Of a stretch of DNA of 22,551 nucleotides, positions 1 to 8,402 are shown one piece after another. Below the pieces are notes generated by a model. The model was not told where the DNA came from. It saw only the letters and a list, made by a program, of their open reading frames with translations, and searched no databases. The stretch comes from Ignavibacteriota bacterium (GTDB taxonomy: Bacteria > Bacteroidota > Ignavibacteria > Palsa-1295). The DNA is taken from positions 1-22,551 of the forward strand of contig JANYLL010000366.1 in assembly GCA_025357895.1 (NCBI GenBank), written 5' to 3'. Numbering within the stretch: position 1 is the first letter of the stretch; each line of letters begins with the position of its first letter. The translations under genes and the position numbers were made by a program.

Positions 1-227
1 AATTCCGGCGGAGCCTGATCGGTGCCGATCATTTCATAACGATATGCGCCTCCTTTACGAAGCTCTGCTTCTGCAGTTCCAGTAAAGATCCTCGGACCAA
101 ACCATTTTGCAACATGCTCAGGGTTCGTATATACTTCGAACACCAGTTCGCGGGGTGCATTGATTATGCGCGTAATGATCACTTCCTTCGGAGCTATTGA
201 AGCAATTGTTTCATTTTTTTCTGACAT
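1..227 (-). CDS. AHSA1/SRPBCC-family protein, N-terminal part (runs off window)
   Basis: About 75 N-terminal residues are visible; the gene continues past the window edge. The translation opens MSEKNETIASIAPKEV and then shows the START/SRPBCC entry pattern: basic residues and APRE-V-F-x-x-Y-T-x-P-E-H-V, followed by A-K-W-F-G-P at about residues 41-46 and an R-K-G-G-x-Y-R-Y-E-M strand. This is typical of AHSA1-like (activator of Hsp90 ATPase homologue 1-like) proteins, which form a helix-grip fold with a hydrophobic pocket; ligands are mostly unknown. The ATG at 225-227 has a good AAGGAG ribosome site at 235-240. The gene overlaps the end of the upstream ArsR-type gene by 17 nt, so the two are almost certainly co-transcribed and translationally coupled. 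ArsR + AHSA1 pairs are common in bacteria. The family is clear; the ligand is unknown. Confidence 0.85.
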   Translation of the reverse strand, partial: MSEKNETIASIAPKEVIITRIINAPRELVFEVYTNPEHVAKWFGPRIFTGTAEAELRKGGAYRYEMIGTDQAPPE

Positions 228-549
228 TTTTTTTCTCCTTTTGTTGTAATTCCTCAAGATATACTTCCAAAGCATCCAGCTTTGTTTCCCAAAATTCGCG
301 GTATTGCTCCACCCAGTCCGAGACTTCACCCAATTTATCCAATTGCGCTTCACAAAATCGCTCGCGGCCTTTCTGCTCGATTTTTACAAGTCCGCATTCA
401 GCAAGAATCTTTACATGCTTTGATATTGCCGGGCGGCTTATTTTAAAGTGTTCGACAACTCCATTTAGGGTCAGCGTTTGTATCGCCAGCAAACTCAGGA
501 TCGCTCTTCGTCTCGGGTCTGCAATTGCTTGAAATACATCTCTTCTCAT
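211..549 (-). CDS. ArsR-family winged-helix transcriptional repressor
   Basis: This 112-residue protein is a complete small winged-helix regulator. It opens with the family pattern V-F-Q-A-I-A-D-P-R-R-R-A-I-L-x-L-L at residues 5-21. The helix-turn-helix is at about 31-55 (V-V-E-H-F-K-I-S-R-P-A-I-S-K-H-V-K-I-L), followed by the wing and a G-R-E-R-F-C segment. The C-terminal half is a charged helix suited to dimerisation. The ELCVC-type metal-binding motif of classical ArsR/SmtB sensors is absent, so metal sensing is unlikely. It resembles the PadR/ArsR-like regulators that accompany SRPBCC genes. Its last codons overlap the start of the AHSA1 gene. Two copies of GTAAC-N6-GTTAC lie just upstream and suggest autoregulation. 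The effector is unknown. Confidence 0.9.
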   Translation of the reverse strand: MRRDVFQAIADPRRRAILSLLAIQTLTLNGVVEHFKISRPAISKHVKILAECGLVKIEQKGRERFCEAQLDKLGEVSDWVEQYREFWETKLDALEVYLEELQQKEKKNVRKK

Positions 550-556
550 AAGTTAA

Positions 557-596
557 GTAACTGATTGGTTACAAATATACGTAACTTTTCGGTTAC
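557..596. promoter_or_regulatory. Duplicated inverted-repeat operator of the ArsR-AHSA1 operon
   Basis: Two copies of the same interrupted palindrome, GTAAC-N6-GTTAC, occupy 557-572 and 581-596. Their starts are 24 nt apart. They lie 8 nt upstream of the regulator start codon, in the only non-coding gap before it. Both half-sites are perfect in both copies while the six spacer bases differ (TGATTG and TTTTCG), which argues for a protein-recognised site. The likely ligand is the ArsR-type protein itself. That binding is inferred from position and symmetry. Confidence 0.65.
572..579 (-). promoter_or_regulatory. Probable -7 promoter box of the ArsR operon
   Basis: On the minus strand this reads TATATTTG, an exact match to the Bacteroidota -7 consensus TAnnTTTG recognised by the primary sigma factor. 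It sits between the two operator copies, so a bound repressor would block RNA polymerase. The implied transcription start is about 15-20 nt before the ATG. No convincing -33 TTTG box is visible at the usual distance, which lowers confidence. Confidence 0.5.
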
Positions 597-644
597 GCAT
601 TAAAAAACTTAAAGTTTATCAGTTCTACGGGCAGTTGTTTTGTT

Positions 645-1169
645 TTAAAGAATTGCGATTGAGATGCTGAACCCGATCAACGCCTGCGCGAACAAAGCAT
701 ATTTATCAACCACAGTACCTTGCCGTCGAAGAAGACCAATCGGAGTCCAGCCTGCCCACGTCACCTGATTTCCATGCAATCCATTATTCTCTCGATTATA
801 CCAAGGGGAAGAAGGGTTAACAAGGTTAGTCCAGCCATAAAAGCCAAGGTCATCTCCCCACGTCCACCAAATTAAATTGAAAGAAATTGCAGAAGAAAGA
901 CCAAATTTTTGATAAAGGAAATAGCTGATCGCTAATTGAGAAGTAACCTGAAAAATGCGGTAACCTGTACGTGCTCCCTTATTGAATTGCGTAGCATTAA
1001 AACCAATAAAATCCAATAATGAAAAAGCTGCGGAGCCTCCAACAACGTATGCAATACGTTCAAGTTTAGTTGAAGCATGCAGAGAATCCGATCTTAGGAA
1101 AGAATCATCATCAAATTGACAGAAGGCTATCGTAGGCAGGAATAAAAGAATCAGCAATAGAAATTTCAT
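645..1169 (-). CDS. Hypothetical membrane or secreted protein
   Basis: I do not recognise this 174-residue protein. It begins with a typical signal peptide or first membrane segment (MKFLLLILLFLPTIAFCQ), with a likely cleavage after residue 17 or 18. A short acidic, Ser/Asp-rich stretch follows (about 19-32). The rest is largely hydrophobic and aromatic: possible membrane segments lie near 40-60, 76-98 and 155-174, and a Trp/Gly-rich central part (about 98-145) contains W-W-T-W-G-D-D-L-G-F-Y-G-W. That central part could be a periplasmic or membrane-interface loop. It lies 32 nt downstream of the VWA gene on the same strand and may be co-transcribed with it. The start is supported by the signal peptide. 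No function is assigned. Confidence 0.7.
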   Translation of the reverse strand: MKFLLLILLFLPTIAFCQFDDDSFLRSDSLHASTKLERIAYVVGGSAAFSLLDFIGFNATQFNKGARTGYRIFQVTSQLAISYFLYQKFGLSSAISFNLIWWTWGDDLGFYGWTNLVNPSSPWYNRENNGLHGNQVTWAGWTPIGLLRRQGTVVDKYALFAQALIGFSISIAIL

Positions 1170-1201
1170 AGCTTTTAATTAAAAGAAGAACTTAATTACC
1201 C

Positions 1202-2335
1202 TTAATATTTCTTTCGCCGATTTCTCACATAATCTACAAGCACGAATTGACCGAGATCATTCAAACCCGAATAATATGCTCTGCCGTGATTTGCTTTCGT
1301 CATTTCTTCAACGAAATCAATAAGGTAATTATCCTGAGCGATCATGAATGTTGAGATCGTTACTTTTTCGCGGCGTAAAGCAATGGCTTCATCAAGAGTT
1401 TTATTGATGATTTTTGGATCCAATCCGAATGAATTTTTATACAACTTACCGTTCTCATCGAACATTGCTGAAGGTTTGCCGTCCGTGACCATGAAGATCT
1501 GTTTATTACTATTCCCACTTCTTCGTAGCATTCGACGTGCAAGACGTAAACCGTCTCGGGTATTGGTATGAAAGGGACCTACTTCAAGAAACGGCAATTC
1601 ATCCTCGTAGATAAGCTCTGCTTCATCACCGAAGGTAATAACGTAGAGTTTATCCTTCGGAAATTTATTTTTGATCAGTTCGGCAAGAGCAATGGCAACT
1701 TTTTTTGCAGGGGTGATGCGGTCTTCGCCATAGAGGATCATCGAATGCGAGATATCAATCAGCAGAGCCGTAGCGCAGGATGATGTATGCTCTGTCTCAT
1801 AAACCTCAATATCCTCCTCACTTAAATCAAGATTTTCGGTTATAGAGTTTTCGTCCAGAGAGCCTTCGCGCAGGGAACGGCGCATAGCATTCTGAAGCGT
1901 TCGCGTGAAATCAATATTGGTTGACTGGTCACCGAAAGAATAATTTTTTGTGCCACTTGTTCGTTCCACACCCGATCCTGAATGTGGCGTATCATGCGAA
2001 CCGGAAGGAGACTTCTTCAGAGAACGGAACATTTCGAGCAGTGCATTTCTCTTTATATTGCCGATGGCTTTATTAGTAGGCTTGGTCAGCGAATTCTCAT
2101 CGGTTTCAATAATTCCCAGACGTTTCAATTCATCCAGAAACATATCGAACGTCATATCGGGACCGAAAATATTATACTCGTCGCCCAAATAGCGCATCCA
2201 ATTCAAGGTCTCTTCGGCATCGCCTGATGTGCGAAGCAAGATCTCATGAAAAAGATCGAGCAATTTCTGAAGGTGATCTTCTGACGTCTTTGATTTACCG
2301 GGTATCCATTTGGAATATTCAATCCGCATATTCAT
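1202..2335 (-). CDS. von Willebrand factor A (VWA) domain protein
   Basis: This 377-residue cytoplasmic protein has no signal peptide. The N-terminal 180 residues are mostly charged and helical, with a low-complexity Ser/Gly stretch near 109-130. The C-terminal half (about 188-377) is a VWA fold. Its metal-ion-dependent adhesion site is complete: D194-I-S196-H-S198 after the hydrophobic strand ALLI, a T-N-T pair at 257-259, and D285 in M-V-T-D-G-K-P-S. The layout resembles the VWA partner of MoxR-type AAA+ ATPases and the Mg-chelatase D/CoxE type, which remodel or insert cofactors into target complexes. No AAA+ gene is next to it here, so its partner must be encoded elsewhere or is absent. 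The ATG at 2335 has a second in-frame ATG two codons on. Confidence 0.85.
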   Translation of the reverse strand: MNMRIEYSKWIPGKSKTSEDHLQKLLDLFHEILLRTSGDAEETLNWMRYLGDEYNIFGPDMTFDMFLDELKRLGIIETDENSLTKPTNKAIGNIKRNALLEMFRSLKKSPSGSHDTPHSGSGVERTSGTKNYSFGDQSTNIDFTRTLQNAMRRSLREGSLDENSITENLDLSEEDIEVYETEHTSSCATALLIDISHSMILYGEDRITPAKKVAIALAELIKNKFPKDKLYVITFGDEAELIYEDELPFLEVGPFHTNTRDGLRLARRMLRRSGNSNKQIFMVTDGKPSAMFDENGKLYKNSFGLDPKIINKTLDEAIALRREKVTISTFMIAQDNYLIDFVEEMTKANHGRAYYSGLNDLGQFVLVDYVRNRRKKY

Positions 2336-2459
2336 AGCAACGAAACAATTCCAAGAACGGTTTTTGGACTGAATTTCCGGTGAATGTTCTTCTCGCCGTT
2401 TTCGTTATCGAGAGGTCACGAAAAGTTGAAGGTTTTTTCATTTATTTTCTTACTCTGTT

Positions 2460-5400
2460 ATGAAGACACTTGCTACAATTGCATTCTTATGCTGCTTGGT
2501 TTTTATGAGTGTTGTCCCCTCTTTTGCTCGACGAGGAAACCCTGTTCCGCCGGTTACGGTGAGCAATACTAAGAGCCAATTTTACATCATTGATTCCGAT
2601 GATGATAATACCGATTCCAGGCAGCCTGTTTACAACTTTGTCGACACCCTATATGATGCCGCTCATTGGCACCGCGTAACCGGATTTACCAATAGTGACG
2701 ATGGTTATGCTGATGTATCCGCCACAGATTCGATTCTCTATTATCACTCTAATACTCAACTGCGCTTGCCGCCTCGGTATATGAGCACCAATGGCTTATT
2801 GAAAATAACTCGCGATACGTTTTATCTTCATCCTGTAACTTCTCCAAATAACGGAACAATGCCTGCCGGAGGAACTTCGCAATATGAAGCTATTGTATGT
2901 CCGCTTTGGGCAGATATGGAATTCCGTACTACCGGAGATTCCTCAAAAGTTTTTTATCGTATGACTATCGATTCCTGCTATGTTACGTATTATAATATAT
3001 TTTTAAAAGGAACTGCAGGAGCAGTGCGTGCAACATTTCAGGTTGCATTCTCAAAGACAGATTCTTCGATCACCTTTAACTATAGATCGTTCGACGGCTC
3101 ATTCAATGCTGCTTCTGCAGCGAATGTTTTTCAGAATGAAGCAACCATTGGCGTACAAAATTCGCAAGCTATTTATGCTTCGATGTATTTAGACCGCGGA
3201 ACATACTATGCAAGATCATACGGCTCTTCGCTCTATGCCCAGCCCTTGCATAATGGCTTGGCCGTAAAATTTCTCAGGGTTATCCCAAATCTTATTCACG
3301 TAAAATCTATAGACTTTCCGCCAACCGATCGTTACGAAATGCTCAGTAACACCTTCCAGCCCAAGGTAACGGTAGAAAACTGGACAAGTCAGGATCACTA
3401 TATTACTGTCAATAACAGAGTAACCGATCTCACTACCGGAAACGTCATATACAATCGCACCGATAGCCTTGACGTACCTTTTGCTTCGTATTCACAATTT
3501 ACGGGCTCGCTTTATCAAGGTATCCGATGCGGGACATATCGTTTAACAACGACTATTTCGATTCCAAGTTTAGGTACGGATGGATGGGTGCCGGATAATA
3601 TCATGACGCGCGATTTTACGTTGATGAAGATAGATACCGGGGAATTTTATGAAAACTTTATTACGCTCGATCCCTGTCAATGGCATGTAGATGGAGCGAC
3701 TTGGGTTAATGCTGCAGACGTGATGTACGATCCGCCGTCACCTCGTTCAACAGGAGCTCTTCTGTTTAACCGAAGAGACATTCTGGGCGATCCATACTTG
3801 ACTTTGACCGGAGCTGATTCTGCCACTTCATCACCGATTAATCTCAAAAATTTTACAAATGTATGGCTGAGTTTCAGCTATCAGCGCGGGTTAAGCACCG
3901 ATACATTAAAAGCAGGTATAAAGACCCGCTCACTAGTCGGACCTGAACCTATTGATCTTGATTCCGTCAATCAAAGTGTTTATCAGGGTGATAGTCTGAT
4001 CATTGAAATGCTTCAGAATGTCGGAACTCAGTATAATTCGAGCGATACTGCCTGGTCAAGGATTGCCACGTTATTTGGTGGTATTGATTATCAAACAAAA
4101 AAATTCAGAATGCTGATAGATTCGAAATTCATTCATGATCATTCCCGTCTCCGCATCAGGCTGATGGCAAAAGACGATCACCCTAAATACGGGTATCCTC
4201 TTGAAGACGATGATAACTGGCTTATAGATAACATCCAGATTTCCGCGCCTATAAATGGGAAGACGGATATGGAGCCTACGAATGTCAGTCTTGGAGCAGG
4301 AAATTTCACCCATATTCCGCGAAATGTAAAACTTATTAATCCTATTGTGACCATTGCAAGTAATGGCTTGCAGACAAACTCTGCAGTTTACTCTGTGCAC
4401 TTAACACTCAAGGATGCACTTGGAAGAGCAGTCTATGATAAGACCGGCTCGTTGGTTAATCCTGGAGCGCATACAGATATTCAACTTGCTATGCCTTTTT
4501 GGGATATACAAGGAAGTCAGGGAGGTACATTCACTGCAAAGGTAAACGTCGCTCAGAACTTTAATGAATATTATCGCCTCAACGATACAAATACTTTTTA
4601 TAGAACTCTCTATATCGACGATAAGTATGCGCTCGATGACGGCATTCCTGATACGGTTGGCACAATGACCGTTGCTGATAATAACTGGTTTTACTATGAT
4701 TTCATACCACTGGCGAATGATTCTCTCCGAGGCATGGATGCATACCATCTCAGTCAATCCGGCAATACGAACTGGACGATCAACATCATGGATACGGCAA
4801 ATAAAGTACTTGCCACCCGTGCATTTAGTTATAATGCTGTAACACCGAATGCTCCGGGATTCATGAGAGGAACGTTCACCCCTTATTATATGACTGCCGG
4901 CACACTATACCGCCTGCAATGTATCATGACGCAAGGACATGATCTCGGAGGAGATGCTTCAAAAAGTTTGATGTGGGAAACAACTCATAGCTTTAACTCT
5001 CCTGCGTATGCCGCGCTCTATCCTGATATTGTTTCAAGTTTCCGTACTTCGGCAAACTTTGATTATTTGAGTGCAAAGAAAAATGCCTCGGCAGGAGGAC
5101 CGCTTCTTCCGATGGTGCGTTTCGTATTCCAGGGTTCTTCAACATACTTGCCGGTTGAGGTTGCAAGCTTTACGGCAAAGCGTACCGATCTCGGTACTGT
5201 AAATCTTGATTTCCGTACAGCAAAAGAAGAAAATGTCGATCACTTTGATATCGATCGCGAATCCACATCGGGATGGATAAATGCCGGGATGATAGGAGCG
5301 AAGAACGAGAGGATCGGAGCAAATTATTCTCTGCTTGATAATCAGGCACCACTAACCTATATAATATACCGATTAGTAGAAGTTGATCTCGATGGATCAA

Positions 5401-5690
5401 GAAGGCTTGCCGGAACGACAACGGTCGGGCCGTTCGGATCGCCGGAAACTTTCAACGTAAGAGTATTCCCCAACCCTACAACGCAGAATATACACGTGAT
5501 GATCGGTGGAAGCTCAGACGATGTAAGTCTCGTGCTTTATGACGCTTTAGGAAAAATGGTTGCTTCAAGAGACCATGTTTCGGCAAATACTGCCGATCTT
5601 GATGCAAGTTCACTTAATGCGGGCTTCTACTGGCTTGAAGCCAGAAGCGGCGACATCTATTCAAGAACGAAGGTCGTCGTGACAAAATAA
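2460..5690 (+). CDS. Large secreted T9SS cargo protein
   Basis: The 1076-residue protein begins with a clear signal peptide (MKTLATIAFLCCLVFMSVVPSFA, about 23 residues). Most of it is predicted beta-rich extracellular sequence with many Asp/Asn/Thr residues and no recognised enzyme motif. A D-D-D-N-W-L-I-D-N-I-Q-I stretch near 586-597 resembles the closing strand of jelly-roll domains common in T9SS cargo. From about residue 897 (V-E-V-A-S-F-T-A-K-R) comes the beta-sandwich that often precedes sorting domains, including Y-R-L-V-E-V-D-L-D-G-S. The last 80 residues are a type A sorting domain with R-V-F-P-N-P-T near 1000, L-Y-D-A-L-G-K-M-V in the middle and G-F-Y-W-L-E-A near the end. It should be exported through the outer membrane and anchored or released by the sortase. 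Function is unknown; an adhesive or structural role is a guess. Confidence 0.85.
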   Translation: MKTLATIAFLCCLVFMSVVPSFARRGNPVPPVTVSNTKSQFYIIDSDDDNTDSRQPVYNFVDTLYDAAHWHRVTGFTNSDDGYADVSATDSILYYHSNTQLRLPPRYMSTNGLLKITRDTFYLHPVTSPNNGTMPAGGTSQYEAIVCPLWADMEFRTTGDSSKVFYRMTIDSCYVTYYNIFLKGTAGAVRATFQVAFSKTDSSITFNYRSFDGSFNAASAANVFQNEATIGVQNSQAIYASMYLDRGTYYARSYGSSLYAQPLHNGLAVKFLRVIPNLIHVKSIDFPPTDRYEMLSNTFQPKVTVENWTSQDHYITVNNRVTDLTTGNVIYNRTDSLDVPFASYSQFTGSLYQGIRCGTYRLTTTISIPSLGTDGWVPDNIMTRDFTLMKIDTGEFYENFITLDPCQWHVDGATWVNAADVMYDPPSPRSTGALLFNRRDILGDPYLTLTGADSATSSPINLKNFTNVWLSFSYQRGLSTDTLKAGIKTRSLVGPEPIDLDSVNQSVYQGDSLIIEMLQNVGTQYNSSDTAWSRIATLFGGIDYQTKKFRMLIDSKFIHDHSRLRIRLMAKDDHPKYGYPLEDDDNWLIDNIQISAPINGKTDMEPTNVSLGAGNFTHIPRNVKLINPIVTIASNGLQTNSAVYSVHLTLKDALGRAVYDKTGSLVNPGAHTDIQLAMPFWDIQGSQGGTFTAKVNVAQNFNEYYRLNDTNTFYRTLYIDDKYALDDGIPDTVGTMTVADNNWFYYDFIPLANDSLRGMDAYHLSQSGNTNWTINIMDTANKVLATRAFSYNAVTPNAPGFMRGTFTPYYMTAGTLYRLQCIMTQGHDLGGDASKSLMWETTHSFNSPAYAALYPDIVSSFRTSANFDYLSAKKNASAGGPLLPMVRFVFQGSSTYLPVEVASFTAKRTDLGTVNLDFRTAKEENVDHFDIDRESTSGWINAGMIGAKNERIGANYSLLDNQAPLTYIIYRLVEVDLDGSRRLAGTTTVGPFGSPETFNVRVFPNPTTQNIHVMIGGSSDDVSLVLYDALGKMVASRDHVSANTADLDASSLNAGFYWLEARSGDIYSRTKVVVTK

Positions 5691-5712
5691 AATATTGCCT
5701 CTCTAAGCATTT

Positions 5713-5743
5713 AAAGCACGGGGAATCATCTCCGTGCTTTTTT
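5713..5743 (+). terminator. Rho-independent terminator after the first T9SS gene
   Basis: A 9-bp stem (AAAGCACGG at 5713-5721 pairing with CCGTGCTTT at 5732-5740) with a 10-nt loop is followed by further T residues. It starts 22 nt after the stop codon. It also shows that the next gene cannot begin at the in-frame GTG at 5734, which lies inside the stem. Confidence 0.85.
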
Positions 5744-5817
5744 ATTTGATTACGGTGTTACAAAATCATGCTTTTGGTGTTATTATCAAGCAGAGTCTTT
5801 TAATCGAAAGAAAATTC

Positions 5818-8313
5818 TTGACTAAACATACTATCATCATCTCCCTATTCCTAATCTTACTGCTGCCTGTAGTACTTGCTTCAGCGCAAGTTATACCCCA
5901 TGCAGGGACACGGTTCACGTTCGGTATTCCCGAAGGACCCGATAGCGTCCCTGATCCATCCCTCGCATCATCAGTTTTATCGGTCAATATCCTAAGCAAA
6001 TTTGATGGGAAAGGAATTATCACTTCTCCAACCGGATATTGTCAGGAGTTTACGTTCACCTCCAATACTGTGACGACCGTTACTCTTCCGTTCTCGTTTA
6101 TGCACTTGAAAGATATTGGGAAAACAAATAAAGGAATTCTTATAAGGACGTCGCAACCTGCCAATATCGTATTCCATGATTTTCTTCCTGATGCAGGAGA
6201 AGCAACACAGATTTATGCTGACGAAGCGCTTGGCACCGATTACCGCATTACAACCTGGGGAATAGCAAATGACCCCCCGGGAAACTTCGCACAAGAAGAT
6301 AATCATTCTCAATTTATTATTACTGCAACAGAAGATAATACAGATGTGACCATTGTTCCTTCCGTTCAGGCTTTAGATAATCATCCGGCTGGAGTTCCGT
6401 TTCAAACTACACTAAATCGGGGTGAGTGCTATATTGTAAAAGCAGATATAAATAGCGTTCCTGCTGATGTTTCACTGACAAACTCAACGGTTATCTCATC
6501 AAAACCTGTAAGCATAATTTCAGCAGTATCCTGCGGTTATGTTCCGTTAGAAGCACAGGCATGCAATGAGATCCTCGACGAAATTCTGCCGCGAAAAATT
6601 ACTGACACCATTTTTTATGTTGCCCCGCTTCGCGCCGATGCTTCCGTTCAAAATACTGTGCTTTTCACATCTGATTTTCCAAACTTTTCAGTAAAGCAGA
6701 CTAATGGAAGTTTTTTTACAGCGACCAATGGGATATTAGTACTACAGATCTCAAAGCCGCAAATGTTTACGGTTACAAAACCTGCTCAATGTTATGAATT
6801 TTCCGATGGAGCAGATGTTCAATTTGGGATTGGTGATCCTTCGATGGTCACGGTGTTGCCTCGCAGCCAATATGTAGACACTGCATTTTGGTTTACTCCA
6901 GATTTTATTTCTTATGGGTCTGCATTCGATCATTATGTATCAGTGATCTATCCTACTGCATCCGAAAGCAGTGTGCTCTTCGATGGCTCCCCTATAGCTT
7001 CAATAAGTAATCCTCGTCTAATCACTTCTTCGGCTTTCTCAGGAACTGTTGCGACAATTCGCCCGGGTGTTCATACGATAACTTCACCTGTGCCGATCTT
7101 TGCAATTTGCGCAGGATTCACTTCTGCCGATTCGTATTCGTTCATAGCAGGTACAACCTCTTCAAAGCTGACAGTGGATACGATACCAACACCACTTAGC
7201 ATTACGACTTCCCAAGCAAAAACATGCCGCACCTTCGATGCAACTGTTACAGCAAGCTTCCATAAACCAGACGCGATTTCTTCAGCAGCTATCGCTTTAA
7301 CGTACGATCCTTCTATACTTACGCTCGTCTCTGTAAAACTCGGTCCTACAGCACAAGGCGGCCAGTGGATTACGGATGCAAGCATTCCTGGAAAGATTTT
7401 GATCTCTGCCTCATGCTTAAAGCCCTTTACTGATAGCGGAGCAATTGCCATTCTTACTTTTGCAGCGGGACCATCACTAACGAGTACTCTAGTTACCGGA
7501 AAAATTTCAGAAATGGGAGGTGAGGGAATTTATGGCGCATTCCTCGGCGCTGCCGTCAAGAAAATTGATATTCTAGAGATTCGAGATACGATCAAAGCAG
7601 CATTCTCTCTTGATGCCGGTCATACACGTTTCACCGAACTCGATACTGCAACCGTTCGGATAACGAGTGTTCCGAGCGAAGCAGTAAATGAGATCGATCT
7701 CTTTGTAACCTATAATCACGATTTACTGGTATTACAAAATGCTGATTTAAAAAATACTATCTTGGCAGGTAAAATACCGAACGCACCTATCAAGATCGAC
7801 CAAGTCACTGATGAAATTCGCATACCGATCCTTCCTCCAATGACATTCGTCTCCCCTGGAATAATTGCCAGATTGATATTTAAAACATTTGTATCTGATT
7901 CGACTTCAGCCAATATTACAATTCATGGAGTTCTGGGAAATTCACGACCATGCCCACTTGATATTCTTGCCGATCAGGTAAGCAGCGAATTCTCTGGCAA
8001 CGATACATGCGGCTACAGGGCATTACGCTCAATCCTGCGCAATGAACCGTTTAAAATAAATTCTATTATTCCTAATCCTTCGAACGGCTCTTTTACTCTT
8101 AATATTAACCGCCATCTTTTTGGCGGCGATGCTTTGCATATTTCACTTATTAATATGCTTGGCAATGAAATATGGGATACTGATTATACATCCGGATCGA
8201 TAAACCAAATAATTTCCTGTTCACTGCCACACTCGGTTACAAATGGTGCATATTTCCTGAGAGTTTCATCAGATGGCCATACTGAGACTCAGAAGGTTAT
8301 TATTCGGAACTAA
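5818..8313 (+). CDS. T9SS cargo protein with IgGFc-binding-like and cohesin-like domains
   Basis: The frame is open from a GTG at 5734, but that codon is inside a terminator and no ATG precedes the signal peptide. The best start is TTG at 5818, giving 831 residues beginning (M)TKHTIIISLFLILLLPVVLASA, a good signal peptide. Residues about 28-440 resemble the IgGFc-binding N-terminal domain, with P-A-N-I-V-F-H-D-F and G-T-D-Y-R-I-T-T-W-G. Two cohesin-like beta-sandwiches follow, at about 461-580 and 594-704, each with the A-L/F-x-x-x-Y-x-x-x-L-L/V-x-L pattern. The C-terminal sorting domain is about 745-831 (I-I-P-N-P-S-N-G-S-F-T, M-L-G-N-E-I-W, G-A-Y-F-L-R-V). It is probably a surface adhesin delivered by T9SS. 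Domain calls come from motif reading and the binding partner is unknown. Confidence 0.8.
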   Translation: MTKHTIIISLFLILLLPVVLASAQVIPHAGTRFTFGIPEGPDSVPDPSLASSVLSVNILSKFDGKGIITSPTGYCQEFTFTSNTVTTVTLPFSFMHLKDIGKTNKGILIRTSQPANIVFHDFLPDAGEATQIYADEALGTDYRITTWGIANDPPGNFAQEDNHSQFIITATEDNTDVTIVPSVQALDNHPAGVPFQTTLNRGECYIVKADINSVPADVSLTNSTVISSKPVSIISAVSCGYVPLEAQACNEILDEILPRKITDTIFYVAPLRADASVQNTVLFTSDFPNFSVKQTNGSFFTATNGILVLQISKPQMFTVTKPAQCYEFSDGADVQFGIGDPSMVTVLPRSQYVDTAFWFTPDFISYGSAFDHYVSVIYPTASESSVLFDGSPIASISNPRLITSSAFSGTVATIRPGVHTITSPVPIFAICAGFTSADSYSFIAGTTSSKLTVDTIPTPLSITTSQAKTCRTFDATVTASFHKPDAISSAAIALTYDPSILTLVSVKLGPTAQGGQWITDASIPGKILISASCLKPFTDSGAIAILTFAAGPSLTSTLVTGKISEMGGEGIYGAFLGAAVKKIDILEIRDTIKAAFSLDAGHTRFTELDTATVRITSVPSEAVNEIDLFVTYNHDLLVLQNADLKNTILAGKIPNAPIKIDQVTDEIRIPILPPMTFVSPGIIARLIFKTFVSDSTSANITIHGVLGNSRPCPLDILADQVSSEFSGNDTCGYRALRSILRNEPFKINSIIPNPSNGSFTLNINRHLFGGDALHISLINMLGNEIWDTDYTSGSINQIISCSLPHSVTNGAYFLRVSSDGHTETQKVIIRN

Positions 8314-8402
8314 AGAATTGACTGAACGCCTTACCAGTGACTTGTAACATCGCCGCTAAAGACTTCGTAGAGTTACAACCTTTTTTTACATCATTATATT
8401 CT

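Noticed and set aside
4071..4757. Long minus-strand open frames inside the first T9SS gene
   Set aside because: They are antisense to a well-supported protein, lack any recognisable domain or ribosome site, and read as basic, Ile-rich shadow sequence.
7071..7451. Minus-strand 126-residue open frame inside the IgGFc/cohesin-like gene
   Set aside because: It mirrors the coding frame of the plus-strand gene and has no motif, start signal or separate context.
8342..8378. TTGTAAC/GTTACAA inverted repeat before the M16 gene, similar to the ArsR half-sites
   Set aside because: The arms are only 7 bp, 23 bases apart, and do not keep the 6-base spacing of the ArsR operators; likely chance.
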